From positions 1,302,001-1,366,000 of the forward strand of contig CP043547.1 of NCBI GenBank assembly GCA_009664345.1: a stretch of DNA of 64,000 bases, written 5' to 3'. The DNA comes from Planctomycetales bacterium 10988. Lineage in GTDB: Bacteria; Planctomycetota; Planctomycetia; Pirellulales; Pb10988. Below, piece after piece: positions 44,423 through 54,334 of the stretch. Each line of letters begins with the position of its first letter. Positions within the stretch are counted from its first letter, which is position 1. The position numbers and the translations under genes are program-made. The notes below the pieces were generated by a model, which searched no databases, was not told where the DNA came from, and worked only from the letters and a program-made list of their open reading frames with translations.

Positions 44423-45100
44423 CTATTCCGGCAATCGTTGGATCACGAGATTCACGCGGAAGCGATCAAGCGAATGGGCTTGCTGCACAACCGAGGATGG
44501 CTCAATTTTAAGAAATCCCACCACCTGACGTTCATATTTCTGCTGATAAAGATAGGCGGAAGGATTCGGGTCCGGCGTCGGCTCAAAGCCAAAATACGTT
44601 TGAACATAATGAGCAAGCGGAGCGGCGTTCCCGGTGGTGCCTTGGAAAGTGATCCGTTGACAAACGTGTTCTTCATCAAAGTAATACGTCAAGGACCCGG
44701 CCAAGTCCTGCTCTTGCGTTCCAGTCAGAAGAGGGACACGATACCCTGCCCAACGCCAATTCCCCGCCGCAGTCGAGACGCGCGGCCAAGTTGCCATCAC
44801 CCAAGGTTTTGTCCGATCGAAACGAAGGAGCGTTTCAATGGATAGGTCTTGCTGGGGGCGGCTAAGTCCACTTTGAGACATCCCTTGCGGAGGATTGCTG
44901 AGTGGATTTTGGTTCGAAAAGGAACTCGCCGTACCAGGGGGTAAAGAAAAAGCGGGCTGGCCCGAGGAAGCGAATGAATCCTGACTTACCGCCGCTTCTG
45001 GCGAAGAGGTTGATTGCAAACTACTAAAGTCCATCTGGTGGGCGGCATAGGGAACCCCTACGGAGGCCAATAAGCCAACCACCGTCCAACTCGGTTTCAT
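44423..45100 (-). CDS. Conserved secreted hypothetical protein (DUF6690-like?)
   Basis: 225 residues. The N-terminus WTVVGLLASVGVPYAAHQ is a signal or anchor. A Ser/Pro/Gln-rich linker (about 25-85) leads to a compact domain with RFDRTKPWVMATWPRVSTA, GYRVPLLTGTQEQDLAGSL and QRITFQGTTG. It resembles a planctomycete-only family I recall as DUF6690; not verified. Function unknown. The gene stands alone on the minus strand, convergent with the cyclase gene (37 bases between stops). Confidence 0.65.
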   Translation of the reverse strand: MKPSWTVVGLLASVGVPYAAHQMDFSSLQSTSSPEAAVSQDSFASSGQPAFSLPPGTASSFSNQNPLSNPPQGMSQSGLSRPQQDLSIETLLRFDRTKPWVMATWPRVSTAAGNWRWAGYRVPLLTGTQEQDLAGSLTYYFDEEHVCQRITFQGTTGNAAPLAHYVQTYFGFEPTPDPNPSAYLYQQKYERQVVGFLKIEPSSVVQQAHSLDRFRVNLVIQRLPE

Positions 45101-45286
45101 GGTTTCCTCCTTGCTGCTGATTCAACGACGCGATGAAGTTATGTGGAAAAGGTCAAACGAAGGAATGACCTATCTTCATCATCGACTTGAATCCATCCGC
45201 AGCGCGGAGAATCAAAAGAGAAACCAATTAATGGAATCGTAAGAATTATAAGGCAGGAAAAAGGGAAGACCGTCGCTCAGGATGGC

Positions 45287-47164
45287 TTAAGCAAAAAGGA
45301 ACAGCAGGACCAACACTGCTAGGAAGAAGATCGCAGAGACCGTTCCAAAGACTGCGGCAAGCAACCAACTCGGCTTCTTCTGTTCGGGAGTGTCTTCCAA
45401 ATCGAGAGCCATGAGCAATGAAGAAGCCCGACTTGCCAAAGAACCCTGTTGAAGAGAAGATTCTCGTTTCAACATGGACAAAGCAAGATCGGCAAGGTTG
45501 CCTTCCGATGGATTGGCTTCTTGGGTATCCGGTTCACCAGCATCGCTTTTTGGGATAGCAAGTTCTGGCTCAGGGATATCGAACATTGCTTCCTTCGAAG
45601 CTGTCGGTAAAGTCTTGTCGTCGTCCGCTTCCTGCTTCGAGGGCGTTTCACCTTGCACGGTAGAGCCGATTGAGAGGATCGATTCGTGCAAGATTACCGA
45701 ACCTTGGTCCACAGTACTGATGGAACCAAAGAAATCGTCCGGGAAGTTCGTCGAAACGACCACCGAACTGGCATACTCTGGGGTATCCTGAGGCAGATCG
45801 TGTAAGGATTTGCCAGCCAATTTCTCGGCCAACGTCGGTTCACAAATCACTTGATCTTGATCGACGGCTGGGCTGGCAGGTTTTGGTTGAAGTGGTGTTT
45901 TCTTCTTCGCGGTTTGCTGACTCTTGGCCGGTTCTTTCGGAGCGACTTCCTGCTCTTCAATCGACGGTTTGGGAGTTACCACTTCATCAACGGGTTCAAC
46001 GGTAGGCCGAGGTGTGGGTTCGGAGGTGTCCTCGGCCATAGAAATCGAGATAGAACTAGGAGTGCGAATATCTTCTCCCAGGTCGATATTTTCATCAAGC
46101 TCATCAAACGGAGTCGAATGGTGCGTTTGACGATCAAAGCCATCAATATTCCATTCCGAATCACTCTCTTCATCCTGCTCCATCGAGGGCAATTCGTTCA
46201 AGATTCGATCCGTATCAAGTTTCTTTTCCCCGGAACCAGGGAGTTCGATATGACCTTTTTCTTGACGAGTACGGTCCCAGTAAGCTGGATCGGTCGGCAG
46301 GTGAGAGGTTGTTTCTTCCCCTCGCATATCTTGGATGGTTTCTTCTTCTGAAGAGGCGTTCTCCGCAAAAGCCCCTGGAGGGAGCATATCCGAACTCCAG
46401 GCTCGGTTTTTATCTCCAGAGATCAATTGATTGACAATGTCCATGACATCCTCGGAAGGATCACCTGGGTGTTCACGCAAGGTTTCTTCCAAGGTTTCAT
46501 CGAGAATCGCATCGAGTGTATCGCCGGAAGATGCCGTAAAAGGCAATCCCCCATCGATCGCTTCTTCATGGTAAGAAGGCAGTGGCGAAGAATGGGTGTC
46601 TCCAAAGATCGCACTTTCGCTGGCTTCACGTTCTTTTTCAACAGCCACGGAGACCGCGGAAGCCTGCCGATTGAGTTCCTCAGGAGTCACTTCCAACAAA
46701 GCAGCGGCATAGTCAAGATCACTGAAATAGCTGCGGCGTTCTTTCTGAGGATCAATCCCCAGGCAATCGAGCATATATTCCGCTTTTTCCAACGGATACA
46801 TTCTTAAAAGCTGATTGAGATAACTATCGAACCGCTCGGTCTGAATTGCTTCTTCGAAGGAAGAATAATACCGTAAAAGATGACCGGGATTATGATCGAG
46901 GATCTTTTGACGACAATGGTGAGCGACCTGCTCTAGTCCAATTTCAGACGCGCAGACACCAGCCAAGACAAGAAATTTGTCACGGACATACGAACGATTG
47001 CGGATATCGCTCGATCGTGCAAGATTTAAGTATAGCCCTAGCAGGTCTTTGGGCTCGGCCATGACATCAGTCACCAATTCAGGAGTGATGGAAGGAATGT
47101 CCAGAAAAAACCGGGGGGTAGAGTTCTCTGAGATTGTCGCATGCCGAGCGGGAAATTCATTCAA
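45287..47164 (-). CDS. Acidic tail-anchored protein of unknown function
   Basis: 625 residues. The N-terminal 140 residues are helical and look globular (DLLGLYLNLARSSDIRNRSYVRDK). The middle 450 residues are low-complexity, rich in Glu, Ser, Pro and Asp. One membrane helix at the very C-terminus (SWLLAAVFGTVSAIFFLAVL and following) would anchor it with the bulk in the cytoplasm. No signal peptide. I recognise no domain. A 10-bp inverted repeat lies in its leader. Confidence 0.65.
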   Translation of the reverse strand: MNEFPARHATISENSTPRFFLDIPSITPELVTDVMAEPKDLLGLYLNLARSSDIRNRSYVRDKFLVLAGVCASEIGLEQVAHHCRQKILDHNPGHLLRYYSSFEEAIQTERFDSYLNQLLRMYPLEKAEYMLDCLGIDPQKERRSYFSDLDYAAALLEVTPEELNRQASAVSVAVEKEREASESAIFGDTHSSPLPSYHEEAIDGGLPFTASSGDTLDAILDETLEETLREHPGDPSEDVMDIVNQLISGDKNRAWSSDMLPPGAFAENASSEEETIQDMRGEETTSHLPTDPAYWDRTRQEKGHIELPGSGEKKLDTDRILNELPSMEQDEESDSEWNIDGFDRQTHHSTPFDELDENIDLGEDIRTPSSISISMAEDTSEPTPRPTVEPVDEVVTPKPSIEEQEVAPKEPAKSQQTAKKKTPLQPKPASPAVDQDQVICEPTLAEKLAGKSLHDLPQDTPEYASSVVVSTNFPDDFFGSISTVDQGSVILHESILSIGSTVQGETPSKQEADDDKTLPTASKEAMFDIPEPELAIPKSDAGEPDTQEANPSEGNLADLALSMLKRESSLQQGSLASRASSLLMALDLEDTPEQKKPSWLLAAVFGTVSAIFFLAVLVLLFLFA

Positions 47165-47198
47165 AAACCCTGCAAGGCGGGTAAGTTGTCCCTGGAGT

Positions 47199-47238
47199 TA
47201 GAGTATGCTATCGTAACCATAACCGTCTCATACTCTAA
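47199..47238. promoter_or_regulatory. Inverted repeat TTAGAGTATG-N20-CATACTCTAA
   Basis: Perfect 10-bp arms 35-75 bases upstream of the tail-anchored protein start. It could be an operator or a leader hairpin; spacing of two helical turns between arms fits a protein dimer. Confidence 0.45.
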
Positions 47239-47348
47239 AAGCAAACAAACTTTGCCAAATTGTCAGACTTTTTCAAGAATATTCTTTCACGGGATTCGTG
47301 ATTAACAATGGCAATTGAGCATTCAATTTATAAGTGAATTCCTAATCT

Positions 47349-47378
47349 TTGTCAAGTTTTATTTTTCCTATCTATTAT
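47349..47378 (+). promoter_or_regulatory. Promoter of the methyltransferase gene
   Basis: TTGTCA (47349-47354) and TATTAT (47373-47378) with an 18-base spacer. The start near 47385 supports ATG 47419 as start codon. Confidence 0.55.
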
Positions 47379-47418
47379 CTTGTACCTTGTTTATCCCCTT
47401 GACGATCCTTTTCTCATC

Positions 47419-48648
47419 ATGACGAACCACACGGCAGACTCCTATTCTGAGGAAAATCTTACCTGGTTGGTAAGTGAAGTGGGGCAGGAATGGTTGGATC
47501 GAGTTCAGGACTTAAGGAAAGAGAACCCCGACATACTGGCATTGCTAGGCATTTTACGCAAGCAACTAGCTCCGGAGAAGGGGTCCTTACTCTTACATCA
47601 ACTTGAACTTAGGGAGCGAGCCAAAGGAAAATTCCCGTTCTCTGATTCAATGCTGTTCAGCCCAACGTTGTTTGAGCAATCCACCGACTTTTCACTCGCT
47701 TGTTATAAAGCAGTGCGATTTCGGCCTTATCAGCGGATCGCGGACCTTTGCTCAGGCTTGGGCGGAGACCTCCTTGGCCTAGCCGCAAGCCTCGCGGATC
47801 GGGAATTTTATGTCTACGATCGAAGTCCAATAGCGCTCGCTTTGACAAAAGCTAATATCGGGCTTCTTCCCGAAAATCGCCACCAATTTTCCTTTCACCA
47901 GCAAATCCTGGATAAAAACTTCCTTGACCTAAGTTCCTGTGATTGCTGGCATTTCGATCCTGACCGGCGTGCTCAGGGGCAGAGAACGACTCAATGGGAA
48001 GCGATGGAGCCAAGCCCTGAGTGTGGTCGGCTGTACTTGGAATTATGCGAAAATTCAGCCTGGAAACTTGCTCCGGCTACCGAGATGCCTCCGGATTGGG
48101 AATTGATCTGTGAGCGGGAATGGATCGGGCATCATCGTGAATGTAAACAGCAAGTGGCTTGGTTCGGCGGAATGACCGATTCGGCTGGCTTACGTCGAGC
48201 GACGGTAATCGATGGAGAAGGGAAACCCCTTGGTAGCTTTTTGGGAGACCCTGATCCCCCACTTCAGCTTGGTTCTTTAGCCGCTTATCTTTATGAACCA
48301 GATCCCACTTTGTTAGCTGCCGGGATTATCGGAGATTTTGCGGAAAAGCTGGAAGTTGCCGGGTTAATCCCCAGAGGAGGTTATCTCACCGGAGACCGTT
48401 TGCTTGATCATCCTATGCTACAAACATTTCGAATTCTAGAAATTTTACCCTATCAGGTAAAAAATTTGAGAAGACACCTTCGCCAACGCGACGTTGGCCA
48501 CTTAGAGATGAAATGTCGAGGAATCAAAGTGGATTTGGAAGGACTTCGAAAGCAATTGCGTTTAGAAGGCTCTTTGACACAAACGCTGATTCTTACTCGA
48601 TTTAGAGAACGTCGAGTTGCCATCTTGGCTGAGCGAATCGAAGCTTAG
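47419..48648 (+). CDS. Class I SAM methyltransferase with THUMP-like C-terminal domain
   Basis: 409 residues from ATG 47419; an earlier TTG at 47380 would fall at or before the promoter's start site. SAM motif I IADLCSGLGGDLLGLA and motif II VYDRSPIALALTKANIG lie near residues 110-145. HFDPDRRAQG marks the catalytic loop. The C-terminal third (GYLTGDRLLDHPMLQTFRIL and IKVDLEGLRKQL) fits the THUMP-like domain family seen in planctomycete and actinobacterial homologues. The substrate is unknown, RNA is likely. Confidence 0.8.
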   Translation: MTNHTADSYSEENLTWLVSEVGQEWLDRVQDLRKENPDILALLGILRKQLAPEKGSLLLHQLELRERAKGKFPFSDSMLFSPTLFEQSTDFSLACYKAVRFRPYQRIADLCSGLGGDLLGLAASLADREFYVYDRSPIALALTKANIGLLPENRHQFSFHQQILDKNFLDLSSCDCWHFDPDRRAQGQRTTQWEAMEPSPECGRLYLELCENSAWKLAPATEMPPDWELICEREWIGHHRECKQQVAWFGGMTDSAGLRRATVIDGEGKPLGSFLGDPDPPLQLGSLAAYLYEPDPTLLAAGIIGDFAEKLEVAGLIPRGGYLTGDRLLDHPMLQTFRILEILPYQVKNLRRHLRQRDVGHLEMKCRGIKVDLEGLRKQLRLEGSLTQTLILTRFRERRVAILAERIEA

Positions 48649-48669
48649 CGTTCAAGTCATTTAACCTCG

Positions 48670-49335
48670 TTAAGCATCGGGGAGCATCTCCGCGCCGTAA
48701 TCCGCTGGATCGAAGGCAGCGGGCCATTTTGTCGTTCGATCGAAGGTGGCACCAGTCAGGACGATTTCACCAAGATTCGCATCCGTGAAATCAGCCCCTT
48801 CCAAAGAACAATGGCTGAGATTCGCCTGTTGCAAATCGGTCTCTTTTAGGTTGGCGTGCTGCAAAACGGCCCGTTCAAGATTCACTCCGTAGAGCGAAGA
48901 CTCCCGTAAATCGGCAGAGTAGAGATTCGCTTGGGCGAGATTGGCCCCACGTAAATTGCTGGAAGTCATTCTCGCCAGGGCTAAATTGGCATTAAACAAC
49001 CAAGCGGAGTTGAGATTCGCAGACCCTAACCAAGCGCCTAAGAGCCGAGCCCCATTCAAATTCGCACCGGTGAGGTTGGCCTCAAAGAGATTGGTTTCTC
49101 TCAAGGTGCATTGATTGAGGTCTGCCTCTTTGAGATTGGCCTCAACTAAATGGGCATCATCGAGCAGAGCCGCGTGGAGATTCGCCTCTTGAAGGTTGGC
49201 TTTGTAGAGATTCACTCCGCTAAGCTGGGCGTAGGCAAGTTGCTCTCCGAAGAGGTTGGCTTTCTCCAAGGTCTTTCGTTGCAGAGTCAGCAGTGCGGTT
49301 CCGGTTTCTTTATGTAGAATGCGGATCAAATCCAC
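48670..49335 (-). CDS. Pentapeptide-repeat protein
   Basis: 221 residues. From about residue 30 to 205 it is made of A(N/D)Lxx units (ANLFGEQLAYAQLSG, ANLHAALLDDAHLVE, ANLYSADLRESSL) that stack into a right-handed quadrilateral beta-helix. Members can mimic DNA or serve as scaffolds, but the function of this one is unknown. No signal peptide; cytoplasmic. Tail-to-tail with the methyltransferase gene (21 bases between stops). Confidence 0.92.
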   Translation of the reverse strand: MDLIRILHKETGTALLTLQRKTLEKANLFGEQLAYAQLSGVNLYKANLQEANLHAALLDDAHLVEANLKEADLNQCTLRETNLFEANLTGANLNGARLLGAWLGSANLNSAWLFNANLALARMTSSNLRGANLAQANLYSADLRESSLYGVNLERAVLQHANLKETDLQQANLSHCSLEGADFTDANLGEIVLTGATFDRTTKWPAAFDPADYGAEMLPDA

Positions 49336-49431
49336 GACTCCCTCTGACAGAATGACCTAACGATCGCCTGACGAATGACTTGAGCCTCTAAGTCTCTCGT
49401 AAATCTCCGCTTATCGTAAACGATTGAATTC

Positions 49432-50394
49432 CTACTGTAAAGGTTCAACTTTCGGAGGTCGAGCTAAGTTGGCCGGAATAGCAGGTTTGGGGAGTTGTCG
49501 CGATTCAATCTTTCGAGCAACCTCCACTCGCTCGGTAACTAAGCGTTCTGTGAATCGGCTGGTATAGCGGAGTCGGCTGGTGGCTCCACGAAATCCAATG
49601 ACCGTTTCATCGACATCGATCTGTTGACGAATCACGACGCCTTTTTTGAGATCGAATTGAATTTCACCATCACCTAATCGCTGGATCAACTGCGAACGTA
49701 AGGCGGGATCACGGATTGGAGTCAGCACCTGGGTTTCGCGGCTGATGGTGGCGATCATTCCTTCCACTTTTTTCAAGCGGAAACTTTCTTGAGCCTTAAT
49801 CTTCTTGAATCCACCTTTTTCCAAAGGCAGAGTCAATTCATAGGGAACTCGCCACGATTCACCGATCGCGACAGGTTTTTCAGGCAACGGCACGACCATG
49901 TGGGCACCTTCTTCGGAATGGGCCACCGCCGGATTTTGCATCTCATCCTTTCGTTTGAGGACTTCTCCGGAAGAAGAAACCTCAACGACCGACAGCGGGC
50001 GTCCCAGAGTAGAAGCAATCTGTTCAAAGCCCGAAGGCGGATTGGCATCTTCTTCACTGTTATAGCGGACGCGTGCCCGACCGGAGACTTCACGCCACAT
50101 ATCGACATGATCCACCGAGTGGGCGAACTTGAAGGAACCGTCTTCGCCGCGATTGACGATGGTCCAACATTTGATCGATTTGCTCATCGTGCTGGCACGT
50201 TGCGTCGTATCGTTGACCGTGGTATCGAAATCAACACGATGCACGACTTCCCAACGGACTTTATCCCCTAACTCAAAGCGATATTCGAGTTTATACGTTT
50301 TTTTCTCGGCGGGTCTTTCTTGTGCAAAAAGGAGAGAGTTGCCCATCCAAGTGGTAAGCAGTAGCAAAGTCCAAAGAGTAGCGGGGCGATTCAT
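49432..50394 (-). CDS. Secreted protein, DUF6263-like
   Basis: 320 residues. Signal peptide LWTLLLLTTWMGNSLLFAQE. The mature part is beta-rich: YKLEYRFELGDKVRWEVVHRV, then GRPLSVVEVSSSGEVL and VALGESW-like text (PVAIGESWRVPYEL), as in planctomycete DUF6263 proteins (recalled, not searched). It lies 67 bases behind nadK on the same strand and could be the last gene of the isoprenoid operon. Function unknown. Confidence 0.7.
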   Translation of the reverse strand: MNRPATLWTLLLLTTWMGNSLLFAQERPAEKKTYKLEYRFELGDKVRWEVVHRVDFDTTVNDTTQRASTMSKSIKCWTIVNRGEDGSFKFAHSVDHVDMWREVSGRARVRYNSEEDANPPSGFEQIASTLGRPLSVVEVSSSGEVLKRKDEMQNPAVAHSEEGAHMVVPLPEKPVAIGESWRVPYELTLPLEKGGFKKIKAQESFRLKKVEGMIATISRETQVLTPIRDPALRSQLIQRLGDGEIQFDLKKGVVIRQQIDVDETVIGFRGATSRLRYTSRFTERLVTERVEVARKIESRQLPKPAIPANLARPPKVEPLQ

Positions 50395-50461
50395 CGGAAT
50401 CCTTTCCGAAAGAAGATCGAAATAAGAAGAACGCGACCCTGCTCAGAGGGTTTTGCACAAC

Positions 50462-51388
50462 TTACCGATAATTCGGCTGTCCACGCCACCCCAATTTGTC
50501 GCGCAAGGTGCGATAATACGTTTGCCCGCCGACTTCGATCATTTGAAAACAGGCCTTGGCTTGGGTGACCCGTACGCGATCTTCTGGCCCCAGCGGAATG
50601 ACAATCTGGCCATCGGCGACCAGGGCGGCCCCATTTTTGAGGCTGGGAACCATCAATTCATAGATGCGATCGGCTCGATCCACGACAGGGCGAACGGTGA
50701 GGGTATGCGGACTGATGGGAGAAATGACGACCGCATGAAGGTCTTGCCGAATGATTGGGCCACCTGCGGAAAGATTGTGGGCAGTGGAACCTACCGGAGT
50801 ACTAAGAAGGAGGCCATCGCAACTGTAAGTCGTGGCATGTTCTTCATCGACATAGAGTTCGATATCGAGAATCCCTTGCCCCAGACTCGATAAGAGGGCG
50901 ATTTCGTTGAGGGCAAGTTCCTGGGCAAAGAGTTTTCCTTTGCGATAGATCTGGCAATTGAGCATCAGGCAATCTTTGATGACATAATCGCCGTCGCGGA
51001 GGGTCTGCCAAGCATCCTCCACATTCTCCGGAGAAACATTAGCCAAAAAGCCGAGCTTCCCCAAATTGATTCCCAGAACGGGAACTTGTCGCGTACCCAT
51101 TTGGCGGGCTGCCCGGAGGATCGAGCCATCTCCCCCCAGAACAATGGCTAAATCGGCCTTGGTTTCGGAAAGCGATTGTTCAAAATTCAGATCGAAGGCA
51201 ACAATGTTTGTCTCATCGTGAATCAACCGTCGGACATGATCGGCTTCTTCGCGAACCGGTAGTTTATCGCCGGCTCCCAAAATCATCACCCGCCAAGCTT
51301 TATCCGTGGGCGGCAGCCTCCGTCCCGCAGGAGTTTCCCCGTCCGATAAACCCATCGAGTCAAACTCCTCTTGGTTGCCGTTTTGCAC
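50462..51388 (-). CDS. nadK: NAD kinase
   Basis: 308 residues. It phosphorylates NAD to NADP with ATP. The GGDGS motif is in IVLGGDGSILRAA near residue 82, the substrate site in LALNEIALL near 158, and TPVGSTAHNLSAGGPI near 195. An N-terminal extension of about 30 residues precedes the Rossmann-like start (WRVMILGAGDKL). It follows dxs with a 9-base gap. NADPH is needed by the isoprenoid pathway enzymes, which gives the linkage some sense. Confidence 0.94.
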   Translation of the reverse strand: MQNGNQEEFDSMGLSDGETPAGRRLPPTDKAWRVMILGAGDKLPVREEADHVRRLIHDETNIVAFDLNFEQSLSETKADLAIVLGGDGSILRAARQMGTRQVPVLGINLGKLGFLANVSPENVEDAWQTLRDGDYVIKDCLMLNCQIYRKGKLFAQELALNEIALLSSLGQGILDIELYVDEEHATTYSCDGLLLSTPVGSTAHNLSAGGPIIRQDLHAVVISPISPHTLTVRPVVDRADRIYELMVPSLKNGAALVADGQIVIPLGPEDRVRVTQAKACFQMIEVGGQTYYRTLRDKLGWRGQPNYR

Positions 51389-51397
51389 AGACGTTCG

Positions 51398-53320
51398 TTA
51401 CTCGCTGGCACCAGCATCTTCGTAAAGGGTCAAAGATTGGGCAAATTCCCGAGCACGCGAGGCAATTCCTTCGGCATCCAGGCCCAAATCATGCAACAGC
51501 TCCCCACGTTCACCATGTTCGACGAATTGATCCGGCAGTCCCATGCGGCAAATCGTACGCGTCGATTTTCCGGCGGCATTTGCCATTTCAAGAACGGCAC
51601 TCCCAAAGCCGGTCATCAAGGCAGCTTCTTCCACGGTCAGAACAAAGCCACATTCATCCAGTGCCCGCAAGAGGACCGTTTCATCCAACGGTTTGATGAA
51701 GCGAGCGTTGATCACTCCGACATCGAGGCCTTCTTCGCGAAGTAATTCGGCTGCTTTAAGACACTCATCAAGCAAGGTTCCGCAAGCCACGATCATGCCA
51801 TCGGTTCCCCATTCGAACACCTCCGCTTTGCCCAATTCAAGCGGACTAACCGAGCGGGAATGTTCGACGGCTTTCGCCTTAGGATAGCGAATGGAACAAG
51901 CGGTGTCATGCTGCAAAGAAAATTCAAGCATCTGCGAAAGATCGGCAGCATCCCCAGGGGCCATCACCACCATATTGGGGAACATTCGCATATAGCCGAC
52001 GTCGAAAACTCCATGATGCGTCGGGCCATCCGGTCCGGTCAGTCCCGCGCGATCGAGCATGAAGGTAACGGGGAGATTCTGCAAAGCCACCTCTTGAAAG
52101 ATTTGATCAAAGCTGCGTTGCAAGAAAGTACTGTAGATATCGACGATCGGGCGAATCCCCGCTTTGGCCATCCCGGCGGCAAAAGCAACCGTATGCGATT
52201 CACAAATCCCCGTGTCGAAGAAGCGTTCGGGGAAAGTATCTCGGATTTTCGAAAGATTATTCCCTTGGCACATCGCCGCGGTTAGCACTGTGACTTTGGG
52301 ATTGTTGCGCATTTGCTCCAAAATGGCGTCGCTGGCAATATGCGTATAGGCTTGGCTGGAACTTTTCTTGATGGAGACAACTTTATTATCGTCTTCCTTA
52401 CAACGTTCAAAGGGGGCCGGCGTATGGAAGAAGACCGGGTCTTCTTCGGCGGGCTGAAAACCGTGGCCTTTCTCAGTCACGATATGCAGCAAGACCGGCG
52501 TTTCCACTTCTTTAACCTTATCTAAATAGCTGCAAAGCGAACCGATGTCATGACCGTCGATCGGGCCGATGTAGCTAAATCCAAGTTCTTCAAAGAGCAT
52601 TCCGCCATGCAGGCCAGCCTTCACGGATTCTTTCACTTGGGAAAGAAACTTCTCGGTCGGTTGGCCGATGAATTGCGGCATTTGATGGAGGATCTTTTGA
52701 ACTTCCGACTTCAACCCATCATACCAAGGATTTAGTCGCAAGCGATCAAGGTATTGAGCCACGCCCCCAACCCGCGGACAGATCGACATTTTATTATCAT
52801 TCAAAATGACAATCAGGCGTTTGTTGAGTCCAGAGGCATTATTTAAGGCTTCATAAACAATGCCGGAAGGGAAAGCCCCATCGCCGATAACTGCGACGGC
52901 ATGACGATCGGATTCTCCCAAGAGATCATCGCCCGCTCGCAAACCGAGAGTCGCGGAAACACTACAACCAGCATGCCCCGTGACAAAGAGGTCGTAAATG
53001 CTTTCTTTCGGATTGGGATAGCCCATCAATCCGCCTTTGGTGCGGATCGTGTGGAATTGATCGCGGCGGCCGGTGATGAGTTTGTGCGGATAGATCTGAT
53101 GGCCGGTATCCCAGATCAATCGATCGCGGCGAAAGTCAAAGACCTTATGCAGGGCAATGCAAAGCTCGACGACTCCGAGATTGGAAGCAAAGTGCGCCGG
53201 TCGTTCTTGCACAACCTGGCAAAGTGCCTCGCGTACCTCAGCCGCAAGTTGATTCAATTGATCCAGCGAAAGACCTTGCAAATCAGCCGGAGAATCAACG
53301 CGTGCGAGCAATCCTTCCAT
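51398..53320 (-). CDS. dxs: 1-deoxy-D-xylulose-5-phosphate synthase
   Basis: 640 residues. It condenses pyruvate and glyceraldehyde-3-phosphate, the first step of the MEP isoprenoid pathway, using thiamine diphosphate. Seen are the TPP/Mg motif GDGAFPSGIVYEALNNA, NDNKMSICPRVGG, the transketolase-type DRAGLTGPDGPTHHG and the C-terminal MTGFGSAVLE. Length is normal. Its ATG overlaps the ispA stop by one base (TGATG), so translation is coupled. Confidence 0.96.
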   Translation of the reverse strand: MEGLLARVDSPADLQGLSLDQLNQLAAEVREALCQVVQERPAHFASNLGVVELCIALHKVFDFRRDRLIWDTGHQIYPHKLITGRRDQFHTIRTKGGLMGYPNPKESIYDLFVTGHAGCSVSATLGLRAGDDLLGESDRHAVAVIGDGAFPSGIVYEALNNASGLNKRLIVILNDNKMSICPRVGGVAQYLDRLRLNPWYDGLKSEVQKILHQMPQFIGQPTEKFLSQVKESVKAGLHGGMLFEELGFSYIGPIDGHDIGSLCSYLDKVKEVETPVLLHIVTEKGHGFQPAEEDPVFFHTPAPFERCKEDDNKVVSIKKSSSQAYTHIASDAILEQMRNNPKVTVLTAAMCQGNNLSKIRDTFPERFFDTGICESHTVAFAAGMAKAGIRPIVDIYSTFLQRSFDQIFQEVALQNLPVTFMLDRAGLTGPDGPTHHGVFDVGYMRMFPNMVVMAPGDAADLSQMLEFSLQHDTACSIRYPKAKAVEHSRSVSPLELGKAEVFEWGTDGMIVACGTLLDECLKAAELLREEGLDVGVINARFIKPLDETVLLRALDECGFVLTVEEAALMTGFGSAVLEMANAAGKSTRTICRMGLPDQFVEHGERGELLHDLGLDAEGIASRAREFAQSLTLYEDAGASE

Positions 53321-54210
53321 CAGCGATCCCTTTCGAGTACATAGTGAGCTAGCGCTTCCAATCGGCTGGCCCTAGATTCAAAGATTGCCAAAGCCGCGAG
53401 GGCCTGTTCGATGAGGTCCTTCGCTCGGCGTTGACTTTCAGCTATTCCCAATAAACCGGGAAAGGTCAACTTTCCCATTTCGCTATCTTTATTGACTCGC
53501 TTGCCAAGAGCGGCTTGCTCTCCTTGAACGTCCAGCAAATCGTCTTGAATCTGAAAAGCGAGTCCTAAATGTTTTCCATACGTTTCTAAAGCAGCGTGTT
53601 GTTTGGCCGTTGCACCGGCTCGAATTGCCCCGAGTTGCAAGGCCGCCAAGATCATCGCCCCGGTCTTCTTTTCGTGAATGGATTCTAACATTTCCAGCGT
53701 TCCTGGACGACCCTCCTGGGAGAGATCTTTCATCTGACCGCCAACCATGCCGACTGGTCCTGCGGCTTTTGCCAGACACGCCACGCAGGCAGCCGCTACC
53801 TCTGCAGAGGCGGAATCTGTTGCTAAAATCTCAAAAGCATACGTTAAGAGCCCATCTCCGGCGAGGATTGCGGTCGCTTCTCCGAAGACTTTGTGGTTGG
53901 TCGGTTTCCCTCTGCGTAATTCATCATCATCCATCGCGGGCAGGTCGTCATGAATGAGCGAATACGTATGGATCATCTCAATCGCACAGGCCGCCGGCAT
54001 TGCTGCGGAAATCTCCCCGCCACAAGCCTCGGCAGCCAGAAGCACCAGGATCGCACGAAGGCGTTTTCCGCCGGCCAACAAACTATATTCCATCGCTTCC
54101 TGAAGTGGCTGCGGAGTCGTTTCCAAGTCTCGACGAACATATTGGAGCAGGGCCGCTTCTACGGATTCGCGGAGCGGTGCAACCCTTTGGGGGAATGTGT
54201 TCGTCATCAA
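53320..54210 (-). CDS. ispA: Polyprenyl (farnesyl/geranylgeranyl) diphosphate synthase
   Basis: 296 residues. The first Asp-rich motif is DDLPAMDDDELRRG near residue 92 and the second is FQIQDDLLD near 228; GGKRLRAILVLLA precedes the first. The DDxxMDDD spacing is the bacterial type I FPP synthase form. It elongates IPP/DMAPP to short-chain prenyl diphosphates. It is placed between xseB and dxs as in many bacteria. Confidence 0.95.
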   Translation of the reverse strand: MMTNTFPQRVAPLRESVEAALLQYVRRDLETTPQPLQEAMEYSLLAGGKRLRAILVLLAAEACGGEISAAMPAACAIEMIHTYSLIHDDLPAMDDDELRRGKPTNHKVFGEATAILAGDGLLTYAFEILATDSASAEVAAACVACLAKAAGPVGMVGGQMKDLSQEGRPGTLEMLESIHEKKTGAMILAALQLGAIRAGATAKQHAALETYGKHLGLAFQIQDDLLDVQGEQAALGKRVNKDSEMGKLTFPGLLGIAESQRRAKDLIEQALAALAIFESRASRLEALAHYVLERDR

Positions 54211-54334
54211 AGCCCTCGAAATACCCTCTAACTATTCTTCCGGTCCACTCTATTTTAGTCACTTAGCAGGAGTTTTCACGCATTTATTTAACTGCAAGGT
54301 TCAAGCAAACTAAACCTTTGAATCGAAGGTTCTT

